From: JAUIEH01 sp964483375
GTDB lineage: Bacteria > Pseudomonadota > Alphaproteobacteria > Caulobacterales > Maricaulaceae
Direction: 5' to 3'
Assembly (NCBI GenBank): GCA_964483375.1
Contig: CAZABJ010000004.1
Location: forward strand, 28,395 to 92,394
DNA length: 64,000 nucleotides
The first letter of the stretch is position 1. The number at the start of each line of letters is the position of its first letter. Shown here piece after piece: positions 8,776-16,377 of the stretch. The notes under the pieces were generated by a model. That model did no database searches, was not told the origin of the DNA, and saw only the letters and a program-made list of their open reading frames with translations. A program made the translations under genes and the position numbers.

Positions 8776-9185
8776 TCCTCGGGATCGGGGTGGATTTGTG
8801 CGACATTCGCCGGATCGCGGCGAGCCTCGAGCGGTTCGGCGACCGGTTCACCCACCGCGTCTTTACCGACATTGAACGGGCGAAAGCCGACCGCAGGCGC
8901 AAACGCGCCGAAACCTACGCCAAACGCTTCGCCGCAAAAGAAGCCTGCGCCAAAGCGCTGGGCACGGGCGTGCCGCGTCACGGCGTCAGTTGGCGCGACA
9001 TGGGCGTGGTCAACCTCCCCAGCGGAGCGCCGACCCTGGCGCTTGTCGGCGGGGCGGCCCGGCGTTTGCAAGCGCTGACCCCGCCGGGCATGCGGGCGCG
9101 CGTCCATCTGACCATCACAGACGAGCCGCCCCTCGCTCAGGCGATCGTCATCATCACGGCCGAGCCGGATGCGGACATTGGATGA
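8772..9185 (+). CDS. acpS: Holo-[acyl-carrier-protein] synthase
   Basis: 137 residues from a GTG overlapping the pdxJ stop. Transfers the phosphopantetheine arm of CoA to acyl carrier protein. The two metal-binding motifs are visible: GIGVDLCDI with Asp8, and KRFAAKEACAKALG with Glu57. The C-terminal part contains VHLTITDEPPLAQAIVI, the family's final strand pair. Length is normal for the trimeric AcpS class. Followed after a short gap by lepB. Confidence 0.96.
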   Translation: MILGIGVDLCDIRRIAASLERFGDRFTHRVFTDIERAKADRRRKRAETYAKRFAAKEACAKALGTGVPRHGVSWRDMGVVNLPSGAPTLALVGGAARRLQALTPPGMRARVHLTITDEPPLAQAIVIITAEPDADIG

Positions 9186-9209
9186 AACGGCGAGAAGGCA
9201 GGGCCGAAC

Positions 9210-10037
9210 GTGGCGATGGCCGCAGAGCAAGACGACGCGCCGGGCCGTGCGGAGCCGGGGCTCGGCGACGCGCTCAAGCGTCTTTTGGAGAGCGCGCGGG
9301 CGATCCTGTTGGCGTTCGCCCTGGCTTTGTTGCTGCGCGCTTTCGTCTTTGAACCGGTCCATGTGCCCACCACTTCGATGACGCCGACGCTGCTGAGCGG
9401 AGACACGTTGCTTGTGGCGAAATGGCCGTATGGCTTCGGCTCAACGTCCGTGCCGTTCCTTGAGTTGCCGTTTTTAGAGGCGCTTGCGCCGCGCGGCGGG
9501 CCGAGCCGCGGGGACGTGGTCGTGTTCCGAAACGCGCTTCGCGGCGGGGACCACTTCGTAAAACGGGTCGTCGGCCTTCCTGGAGATACGATCCAGATGC
9601 GAGCCGGCGTTTTGCACATCAATGGCGAGGCGGCGCCGCGCGAGCCGGCCGGCGAATATCTCAGCCAAGACGAGACCGGCGCGACCGTCCTTGTGCGGGC
9701 GTTTCGCGAGACGCTGCCGAACGGCGTCCGTCACCAGACCCGCCATTATGAGTATATCGCCCAGGAGCCGCCCTGGCGGGCCGCGCGGTCTGACCCCGAC
9801 GACACCATCATTTTTCAGGTGCCGCCGGGCCATGTCTTTGTCATGGGCGACAACCGCGATGCGTCCGCGGATTCCCGGCAACCCGAACGGGTCGGCTATG
9901 TGCCGATCGCCGATATCATCGGGCGCGCCGATTGGGTCGTGGTGTCCGCGACGAGCGGTTTCCGTTGGCGTGATCCGCGAACCTGGCTCAATCTGCGTTG
10001 GGGACGGTTCTTCCACGCCGTCCGTTCGACGCGATGA
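9210..10037 (+). CDS. lepB: Signal peptidase I
   Basis: 275 residues from the GTG at 9210; an ATG two codons later is the alternative. Inner-membrane protease that removes signal peptides from exported proteins. One N-terminal transmembrane segment spans about 29-45, followed by catalytic Ser56 in VPTTSMTPTL and general base Lys118 in DHFVKRVVGLPGD. The C-terminal box FVMGDNRDASADSR is complete. It lies in the acpS-lepB-rnc-era order seen in many Alphaproteobacteria, one base before the rnc start. Confidence 0.96.
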   Translation: MAMAAEQDDAPGRAEPGLGDALKRLLESARAILLAFALALLLRAFVFEPVHVPTTSMTPTLLSGDTLLVAKWPYGFGSTSVPFLELPFLEALAPRGGPSRGDVVVFRNALRGGDHFVKRVVGLPGDTIQMRAGVLHINGEAAPREPAGEYLSQDETGATVLVRAFRETLPNGVRHQTRHYEYIAQEPPWRAARSDPDDTIIFQVPPGHVFVMGDNRDASADSRQPERVGYVPIADIIGRADWVVVSATSGFRWRDPRTWLNLRWGRFFHAVRSTR

Positions 10038-10038
10038 G

Positions 10039-10722
10039 ATGACCAAGTTCGAAGCGCTGCAACACCGAATTGGCTATAGGTTTTCGGACGAAGAACTGCT
10101 CGTCCGAGCGCTGACGCACGCCAGTTACGGCGACGGCCGTCGCGACGTGCGCGACAATGAACGGCTCGAGTTCTTGGGCGATCGGGTCTTGGGATTGGTG
10201 ATCGCGCGCAAGGTTTTCGACAAATTCGAAGCCGCCGAAGAGGGCGGGCTGGCCCCGCGCCTCAACGCCTTGGTGCGAAAAGAAACCTGCGCGCGCGTGG
10301 CCCGGGCGGTTGATTTGGGCGGCGCGCTGAGGCTCGCACGGTCCGAAGAGATCGCCGGCGGTCGGGAGAAGGACAAGATTCTCGGCGACGCCTGCGAGGC
10401 CTTGATCGCCGCGATTTATCTCGACGGCGGCTTGAAGAAGGCGAGCGCGTTCATCACCCGGTTTTGGAAAGACGAAATCGAAGCCGTCGAGCGCAAACCG
10501 AAAGATCCAAAAACGCTGCTTCAAGAATGGGCGCAGGCGCGCCGCCATGGCTTGCCGCGCTATGAGCTCATCGCCCGAAAGGGCCCCGACCATCGACCGC
10601 GTTTCGAGGTGAGGGTGAGCGTGGAGGGTTTGCCGCCCGGCGAAGGCCAGGGCGGGTCGCGGCGAGACGCCGAGCGCGCTGCGGCTGAGGCGCTTTTGGC
10701 GCGCGAGGGCGTGGATGTCTGA
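10039..10722 (+). CDS. rnc: Ribonuclease III
   Basis: 227 residues from the ATG at 10039, one base after the lepB stop. Cleaves double-stranded RNA in rRNA processing and mRNA turnover. The nuclease signature NERLEFLGDRVLG contains the metal ligands Glu41 and Asp48; the second acidic pair lies in GDACEALIAAIYLDGG. The C-terminal dsRNA-binding domain (about 155-225) starts at DPKTLLQEWAQ and ends in SRRDAERAAAEALL. It overlaps era by 8 bases. Confidence 0.97.
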   Translation: MTKFEALQHRIGYRFSDEELLVRALTHASYGDGRRDVRDNERLEFLGDRVLGLVIARKVFDKFEAAEEGGLAPRLNALVRKETCARVARAVDLGGALRLARSEEIAGGREKDKILGDACEALIAAIYLDGGLKKASAFITRFWKDEIEAVERKPKDPKTLLQEWAQARRHGLPRYELIARKGPDHRPRFEVRVSVEGLPPGEGQGGSRRDAERAAAEALLAREGVDV

Positions 10723-11614
10723 GACACGGGCCGGGTTTGTCGCGGTTGTCGGCGCGCCGAACGCCGGCAAGTCGACGCTGGTGAACCGCTTGGTCGGTCA
10801 AAAGGTCTCCATCGTCACCCACAAGGCGCAAACCACGCGCTTTCAGGTGCGCGGGGTGATGGTGCGCGAAGAGATCCAAGTAGTTCTCGTCGACACGCCC
10901 GGGGTCTTTTCACCTAAGCGACGGCTCGACCGGGCGATGGTGCGGGCGGCGTGGGCGGGCGTTGCGGATGCAGACGTGGCGCTGCATTTGGTCGACGCCA
11001 CGTTGAAGCCTGAGGGGGAGGGTCGCGAGCTTCTGCGCGAAGGGCTCGGCGCGGTGAACCGCCCAAAATTGCTCGCGTTGAACAAGATCGATCTGGTCGC
11101 CCGTGAAAATTTGCTCGTGCTCACCCAGACCCTGACCGCCGATATCGACTACGACGCGGTGTTCATGATCTCCGCGGCGAATGGCGATGGGGTTGAGGAT
11201 TTAACCGACGATCTCGCCGGGCGCATGCCGAACGGGCCCTGGCTGTATCCCGAAGATCAGCTGGCGGATTTGCCGATGCGCCTGATGGCGGCGGAAATCA
11301 CGCGGGAAAAGGTCTTTCTCCGGCTGCATGACGAACTGCCTTACGCCTCGACGGTCGAAACCGAAGAGTGGGAGGAGCGCAAGGATGGCGGGGTCCGCGT
11401 CGAGCAAACGCTGTATGTGGCGCGGGAAGGGCACAAACGCATCGCCATCGGGGCGGGCGGGCGAACCATAAAAGCGATCGGGCAAGCCGCCCGGGAGGAG
11501 CTCCAAGAGACGCTTGAGCGGCCGGTGCATCTGTTTCTGCACGTTAAGGTGCGCGAGAATTGGATGGACGATCGTCGCCGCTTCGCCGCGCTCGGGCTTG
11601 ATTTCGGGTCTTAG
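10715..11614 (+). CDS. era: GTPase Era
   Basis: 299 residues. Ribosome-assembly GTPase that binds the 3' end of 16S rRNA. G1 is GAPNAGKS (13-20), G3 is DTPG (60-63) and G4 is NKID (123-126). The C-terminal KH domain is recognisable from YVAREGHKRIAIGAGG through VHLFLHVKVRENW. It is the last gene of the coupled run from rpoZ. In related genomes recO usually follows directly; here an inverted recQ intervenes. Confidence 0.97.
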   Translation: MSETRAGFVAVVGAPNAGKSTLVNRLVGQKVSIVTHKAQTTRFQVRGVMVREEIQVVLVDTPGVFSPKRRLDRAMVRAAWAGVADADVALHLVDATLKPEGEGRELLREGLGAVNRPKLLALNKIDLVARENLLVLTQTLTADIDYDAVFMISAANGDGVEDLTDDLAGRMPNGPWLYPEDQLADLPMRLMAAEITREKVFLRLHDELPYASTVETEEWEERKDGGVRVEQTLYVAREGHKRIAIGAGGRTIKAIGQAAREELQETLERPVHLFLHVKVRENWMDDRRRFAALGLDFGS

Positions 11615-11701
11615 CGATCAGCGACACTGAACGCCGCGTCGAGGCGTTAGGGACCTTCGCCCGTTCAGCCGAGGATGGGGCCCAAGCCGCCCCGACTTAT
11701 C

Positions 11702-11728
11702 GTAGCGGCGATCGCTACTGACCGGTCA
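11702..11728. other. Hairpin between convergent era and recQ
   Basis: GTAGCG at 11702-11707 pairs with CGCTAC at 11713-11718 around a 5-base loop, followed at once by the perfect palindrome TGACCGGTCA (11719-11728). There is no U-tract, so this is not a classical intrinsic terminator. It may still shield the convergent transcripts. Function inferred from position only. Confidence 0.3.
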
Positions 11729-11730
11729 GC

Positions 11731-13584
11731 TCACGCCGCGGCGTCGCCTTCTGCGAGCACCTCGAGGATCGCTGCGCCATAGCGGGAGAGCTTCGCCTGG
11801 CCGACGCCGGGAACCTGGGCGAGTTCGGACAGCGCGGCGGGCCGGGCGATCGCGATTTCCCGCAGCGCCTTGTCGTGGAACACCACATAGGGCGGCACGC
11901 CTTGATCTGAGGCGGTGTCCTTGCGCCAGGCGCGCAAGCGTTGAAACAAAGCGGCGTCGGCGGCGGTAAGATCGTCATCGCTGGTTTGGGCGCTGCGCCG
12001 CTGGGCCCGTTCGGGCCTGTCGGCGGAGGGGCGCGTGCGACGCGCTACGCTGCGTTCGCGCTTAAACACGGCCTTCACCGCGTCATGGTCCCCGCAGGCG
12101 AGCGCGGGTCGGCCGCTTTCTCCCGCTTCGGTCAGCAAGCCTTCGAACATCAATTGGTCGATGAGCCCGCGCCAGTCGGCCTCTGACCAGTCCTTGCCGG
12201 CGCCATAGCTCTTAAGGTCGACATAGCGGGCGTCGAGATCGTCCTTCGGAGCGCGGCCGCGCAGATGGGATATGATGCGTCCGCGGCCGAACCGCTCGCC
12301 CATTTTCGCCACCGCCCACAACGCCATGGAAGCCTCCCGGGTGACGTCCTCGGCTTGGCTCGGCGGGGCGAGGCAGTTGTCGCAAACGCCGCAATCTTCA
12401 ACATCGGCTTCGCCGAAATGCCGTCGGACCGCGGCGCGACGGCACGTCGCGCCGTCGAGAAACGCAAACAGCTGCATGGCTTTGCGGCGCTGAATGGCGC
12501 GGATGTCTTCCCCGGCGCCGCCCTCTTCAATGCGGTGGAGGCTGCGGCGGAGGTCTTCGCCGCCGAACAGCGCCAAGCCTTCGGCGGGCTCCCCGTCACG
12601 GCCCGCACGGCCGACTTCTTGCCAATACGCCTCGAGCGATTTCGGCGGATCGGCGTGAACGACGAAACGCACGTCGGGTTTGTCCACGCCCATCCCGAAA
12701 GCGACGGTTGCGGCCATCACGAGCCCGTCCTCATTGATGAACCGGCGCTGTCGCGCCGCGCGGACATCGGCCTCGAGCCCCGCATGATAGGCGAGCGCGG
12801 GGATACCTGCGCGGTTCAGCGCATCCGCGACGCGCTCGGTCCCAGCACGGGTGGCGGCGTAGACGACGCCCGCCTGATCCGGCCGGGCCATGGCGTATTG
12901 CACGACCCTTTCGATCGGGGACTTGCCTTTGCGTTCCGCGGCGAGGGCGAGATTGGGCCGGTCGAAGCTGGCGATGACTTCCGCGGCGTCCCGTAGGTCG
13001 AGCTCAGCCCGGATATCCTCCCGGGTGCGGGCGTCCGCGGTGGCGGTGACGGCCATGCGCGGCACGTCAGGGAAGACGGCTTTGAGCCGTGAGAGCGCCC
13101 GGTATTCGGGCCGGAAATCATGCCCCCATTGGCTGACGCAATGCGCTTCGTCGATGGCGATGAGAGACAACCGAGCCTCAGCCAGGCGGGACAACACGCC
13201 CTCGCTCATCACGCCCTCAGGCGACATGTAGACGAAATCGAGCGCGCCGGAGACGACCCCGTCGAATACGTCGCGACGCTCTTCATACTCCAGCGTGGAA
13301 TCGAGGCGGGCCGCCTTCACCCCAGCTTGGCGCAGCGCGTCCACCTGGTCGCTCATCAGGGCGATGAGCGGGGAGATGACCAACCCTGCGCCGGGCCGCA
13401 AAAGGGCGGGGATTTGATAGCAGACGCTTTTTCCACCGCCCGTGGGCAACACCGCCAACACGTCTTCGCCCGCAAGCGCGGGCTCGACAACGTCGGCCTG
13501 GCGGCCGCGAAAATCCCCGTGTCCGAACACCGTGCGGAGGGTGTCGCGAGCCTGGTCCAGCGTTGGAACGTCGAGCGCGTGCAT
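11731..13584 (-). CDS. recQ: ATP-dependent DNA helicase RecQ
   Basis: 617 residues. 3'-5' DNA helicase for recombination and fork repair. Helicase motif I is TGGGKS (48-53), motif II is DEAH (145-148) within DEAHCVSQWGHDFRPEY, and motif VI follows QEVGRAGRDG. The RQC zinc ligands are seen as C-RR ... CGVCDNC (around residue 390). A C-terminal HRDC domain covers about 535-612 (ADAALFQRLRAWRKD ... VPGVGQAKLSRYG). The C-terminal region between RQC and HRDC is basic and low complexity. Encoded opposite to the flanking era and recO. Confidence 0.95.
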   Translation of the reverse strand: MHALDVPTLDQARDTLRTVFGHGDFRGRQADVVEPALAGEDVLAVLPTGGGKSVCYQIPALLRPGAGLVISPLIALMSDQVDALRQAGVKAARLDSTLEYEERRDVFDGVVSGALDFVYMSPEGVMSEGVLSRLAEARLSLIAIDEAHCVSQWGHDFRPEYRALSRLKAVFPDVPRMAVTATADARTREDIRAELDLRDAAEVIASFDRPNLALAAERKGKSPIERVVQYAMARPDQAGVVYAATRAGTERVADALNRAGIPALAYHAGLEADVRAARQRRFINEDGLVMAATVAFGMGVDKPDVRFVVHADPPKSLEAYWQEVGRAGRDGEPAEGLALFGGEDLRRSLHRIEEGGAGEDIRAIQRRKAMQLFAFLDGATCRRAAVRRHFGEADVEDCGVCDNCLAPPSQAEDVTREASMALWAVAKMGERFGRGRIISHLRGRAPKDDLDARYVDLKSYGAGKDWSEADWRGLIDQLMFEGLLTEAGESGRPALACGDHDAVKAVFKRERSVARRTRPSADRPERAQRRSAQTSDDDLTAADAALFQRLRAWRKDTASDQGVPPYVVFHDKALREIAIARPAALSELAQVPGVGQAKLSRYGAAILEVLAEGDAAA

Positions 13585-13753
13585 GGCGCTGAACCTCCCC
13601 TGCGTCGCCCCATGACGTCCAGTTGAGCCGGCAGTGGATCCACAGTCCCTAAAGACCCCCAGTGCGTTGAGGCGTAAGGTCGACGCATGACCAGATTCTC
13701 AAGCGGCGACGGCGGGCGGACCCGCAGCCTGCGCGCCAGGCGCGGGTGAGCCC

Positions 13754-14494
13754 ATGGAATGGCGCGATGCGGCGGTGGTGTTGTCGGTAAGGCCCCATGG
13801 CGAAGCGAGCGCGGTGGTCGAGGTGCTCAGCGCGCGGCATGGGCGCTATGCGGGTCTCGTGCGCGGGGCGCGCGGCCGGGCGCTCAGACCCGTGCTGCAG
13901 CCGGGAAACCGGGTTGAGGCGAGCTGGCGGGCGCGGCTTTCAGAGCATTTGGGCGCGCTGAGCGTTGACGGCGATGTCTTGCGTGCGGGCGATTTCATTG
14001 ATGACGCCGCGCGGGTTGACGGGGTGCTGGCGGCATGCGGCGTGGCGCAGCTTTGTCTGCCCGAGCGCGAACCGCATCCGGCCGTCTTTGAGGGGCTCGA
14101 AGCGGTGTTGGCGGGCATGGCGGCGACACCCGACTGGCCCGCGCTCTTGGTGAAATGGGAGGCCGGTCTGTTAGCCGATTTAGGCTATGGGCTCGACCTC
14201 ACCCGTTGCGCGCTGACCGGCGGGTATGACGACCTCACCCATGTGAGCCCCCGTACCGGCCGAGCGGTTGACGGCCATGCGCCTGAGGCCCAGCCCTATC
14301 TCGACAAACTCCTCAAGCTGCCGCCCTTTTTGCTCGGGTCCCAAGCTGCGCCGACCCCGACGGATTTGCGTGACGGCTTGGCGCTCACCGGGCATTTTCT
14401 GGAGCGGCAAGTTTTGTGGCCCGCCGACCGCCACCTTCCCGACGCGCGGACGCGGTTGGCGGAGCGGTTGGGGGAGGTCGCGGAGGAAGGCTGA
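13754..14494 (+). CDS. recO: DNA repair protein RecO
   Basis: 246 residues, normal length. RecO works with RecR to load RecA on SSB-coated DNA. The N-terminal OB-fold reads MEWRDAAVVLSVRPHGEASAVVEVLS and GLVRGARG; the helical C-terminal domain contains KWEAGLLADLGYGLDL followed by CALTGG. Only one Cys remains of the zinc-finger region found in some RecO proteins. It is separated from rnc-era by recQ on the other strand, so it needs its own promoter in the recQ/recO intergenic region. Confidence 0.92.
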   Translation: MEWRDAAVVLSVRPHGEASAVVEVLSARHGRYAGLVRGARGRALRPVLQPGNRVEASWRARLSEHLGALSVDGDVLRAGDFIDDAARVDGVLAACGVAQLCLPEREPHPAVFEGLEAVLAGMAATPDWPALLVKWEAGLLADLGYGLDLTRCALTGGYDDLTHVSPRTGRAVDGHAPEAQPYLDKLLKLPPFLLGSQAAPTPTDLRDGLALTGHFLERQVLWPADRHLPDARTRLAERLGEVAEEG

Positions 14495-14559
14495 GGGCGG
14501 TGTCGGCTTCCGCGGGCGCCCGGCGTGGTATAAACTTACCCTCCTTGGGAGGGGCGACC

Positions 14560-15066
14560 ATGTTCAAGTTATTCAGCAAGCGAAAGCAACCCGATGAACG
14601 CGCGCCGTTCGAGGATCGCTTGGGCGGCGAAAACTGGCCGCAGGACAAGTGCCTGCTAACGCTGCTTTGTGCCGCCTCGCTGGCGGATGGCGAAGTCAGC
14701 ACCGAAGAAGAGCTGGAGATCGAGGCGCTGAGCATGCGCACGCACACGCTCAACCCGCTCTATCGGGAGATGCCCTCGCAACTGCAGTCCAATTTGCGTG
14801 GCGAGTTGCATCGCCGATTGTCGGGTTCAGAGCACGACGAGCCGAACGGCTTTGACAACACCCTGCGTAGGGCGTGCGCGGGCCTTGCACAACGTGCCGA
14901 TGTGCGGGAGTCGGCTTATGCGCATGCGCTGGATATCGTGTATGCCGATCGGGAGATGAAACCCGAAGAGCGCGTATTTATCGATACTTTGGGAACGCTT
15001 CTTGAGATTGACCCTGTAAAGGGGCGAATGATTCAAGATGTAATGGAAATCAAGAACAGCTTTTGA
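14560..15066 (+). CDS. TerB-like protein 1
   Basis: 168 residues from the ATG at 14560, preceded by GGGAGG. It resembles TerB/tellurite-resistance-like helical domains: CLLTLLCAASLADGEVSTEE near residue 31 and ALDIVYADREMKPEERVFI near residue 125, both with the ADG/ADR acidic turns typical of the fold. It ends in IKNSF. It is the first of a tandem paralogous pair with the next gene, 15 bases downstream. Molecular function of the stand-alone proteins is not established; envelope-stress or membrane-associated roles are speculation. Confidence 0.65.
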   Translation: MFKLFSKRKQPDERAPFEDRLGGENWPQDKCLLTLLCAASLADGEVSTEEELEIEALSMRTHTLNPLYREMPSQLQSNLRGELHRRLSGSEHDEPNGFDNTLRRACAGLAQRADVRESAYAHALDIVYADREMKPEERVFIDTLGTLLEIDPVKGRMIQDVMEIKNSF

Positions 15067-15081
15067 GCAAGAGACGCCGGG

Positions 15082-15525
15082 ATGAACAATTTTTTCACCG
15101 AGAGTATTGCGCCGACAAGCGCGTCGCCTGAGCAGCGCGCTATTATCACGCTGCTTGTTCTCACTATGGAAGCTGACGGCTTTGCCGCTCCCGAAGAGCA
15201 GTTCGAGATCAATGTGCTGGGCGTTCGCAGCCATAGCCTGCACCAGCTTGCGGCGGAAGAATTCGAGGCGGAGTGGCGGCGGGCCGGCGCGGCGATGAAC
15301 AAATACGGCCCCAACGCCGCCGCCGATGAGGCCCTCGCCGCGTTGCGGGAGGATCGGAGGTTTCGCCTAGCGGTCTACGCCCATTGTCTTGACGTGGCGT
15401 ATGCTGACCGAAATGTTGCGGTGTCTGAACGGGCGTTCTTGCAGCGCCTCGCCGAACGGTTCGACCTGCCCACAACTGAGGCCGGGCGTGTAGCCGAAGT
15501 TATGCGGATCAAAAACGACGCCTAA
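15082..15525 (+). CDS. TerB-like protein 2 (tandem paralogue)
   Basis: 147 residues. Same layout as the preceding gene: IITLLVLTMEADGFAAPEE near the N-terminus, CLDVAYADRNVAVSERAFL near residue 112, and a C-terminus V-M-R-IKN matching V-M-E-IKN of its neighbour. The two likely arose by duplication and are in one operon. It lacks the basic first 15 residues (MFKLFSKRKQPDERA) of its partner. No membrane segment or signal peptide. Function unknown beyond the TerB-like fold. Confidence 0.62.
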   Translation: MNNFFTESIAPTSASPEQRAIITLLVLTMEADGFAAPEEQFEINVLGVRSHSLHQLAAEEFEAEWRRAGAAMNKYGPNAAADEALAALREDRRFRLAVYAHCLDVAYADRNVAVSERAFLQRLAERFDLPTTEAGRVAEVMRIKNDA

Positions 15526-15718
15526 CCGCGCCGCCCGTCAGCTGCGCCCATCGGCCACGATATCCCCGCTCTGCGTGGGAAGATGGGTTTCTCGCAGCGT
15601 GACGGCTCGGCGTTGATCGAATAGGTTTTGAGCGGCGGGTTTTGTGGGCCGCAGACCGTCAGCGCCCGGAGGCGCGGACGCAAAAGGGCGTGCTTTCCAA
15701 CCAGGGTGAGGAACAGCC

Positions 15719-16294
15719 ATGAGAGAACTGGTTCTGTTTGCGTCTTTGGGAGCGTCTTTGACCGTCGCCGTCCCCGCCGCGGGCCAGGGCTTGCCCACGC
15801 CCGAGAACTGGTTCGCGGAGGACTTGCCCGTTTCTGAAAGCCCGGCCGCGGATGCGGACGCCGCCGCGCCGGGTCGCCTGCTGGAAGCCAGCGTGCGTCT
15901 GCCGCCGGGGTTTTCCGACCGCGAGGCTGCTGACTATTGGTCCTATGTCCTCTTCTGGCGCATGGCGGAGGGGCGGCCGGAGCCCGACACGCTGGCCGCC
16001 ATGTTGAGCGCCTATTACGGCGTGCTGGGCGGGGAGCGGGGGGAGAACGTCGGCGGCGCGCCCGGGGTCATCCTGCGCGATGAACCGGATGGCGGCGTCA
16101 CGGGGGCGATCGCGCTGACGGATTTCTTGAACGAGCAAGAACCCGTGGCGCTCACGCTTCGCGGCTACTTCTTCGCGTGTGAAAACCGCGAAGGCGAGAC
16201 AGGCTTCGTCGCCGCCCTGTCCCCACGGCTCCATGTCGACGACGACCCGGTTTGGCTGGCGCTGCGACCCGTGGCGGGCGGGGCGACGTGTTAG
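15719..16294 (+). CDS. Hypothetical secreted protein
   Basis: 191 residues. Residues 1-23 look like a signal peptide (MRELVLFASLGASLTVAVPA then AGQG). The mature part begins with an acidic Ala-rich linker and continues as a small globular domain (LLEASVRLPPGFSDREAADYWSYVLFWRMA ...). I recognise no family. AGGGTGAGGA lies upstream of the ATG at a suitable distance. It stands alone between the TerB-like pair and parC. Confidence 0.55.
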   Translation: MRELVLFASLGASLTVAVPAAGQGLPTPENWFAEDLPVSESPAADADAAAPGRLLEASVRLPPGFSDREAADYWSYVLFWRMAEGRPEPDTLAAMLSAYYGVLGGERGENVGGAPGVILRDEPDGGVTGAIALTDFLNEQEPVALTLRGYFFACENREGETGFVAALSPRLHVDDDPVWLALRPVAGGATC

Positions 16295-16377
16295 CCTAGG
16301 AACGCCACGGCGATTTCGCGCAGCGCCGCGCTATAATGACGGCCTCGAATCACCGCCGTCGTTGAAAGCCTGCGCTC

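Noticed and set aside
13585..13753. SOS box in the recQ/recO gap
   Set aside because: No GTTC-N7-GTTC or GAAC-N7-GAAC arrangement could be read there.
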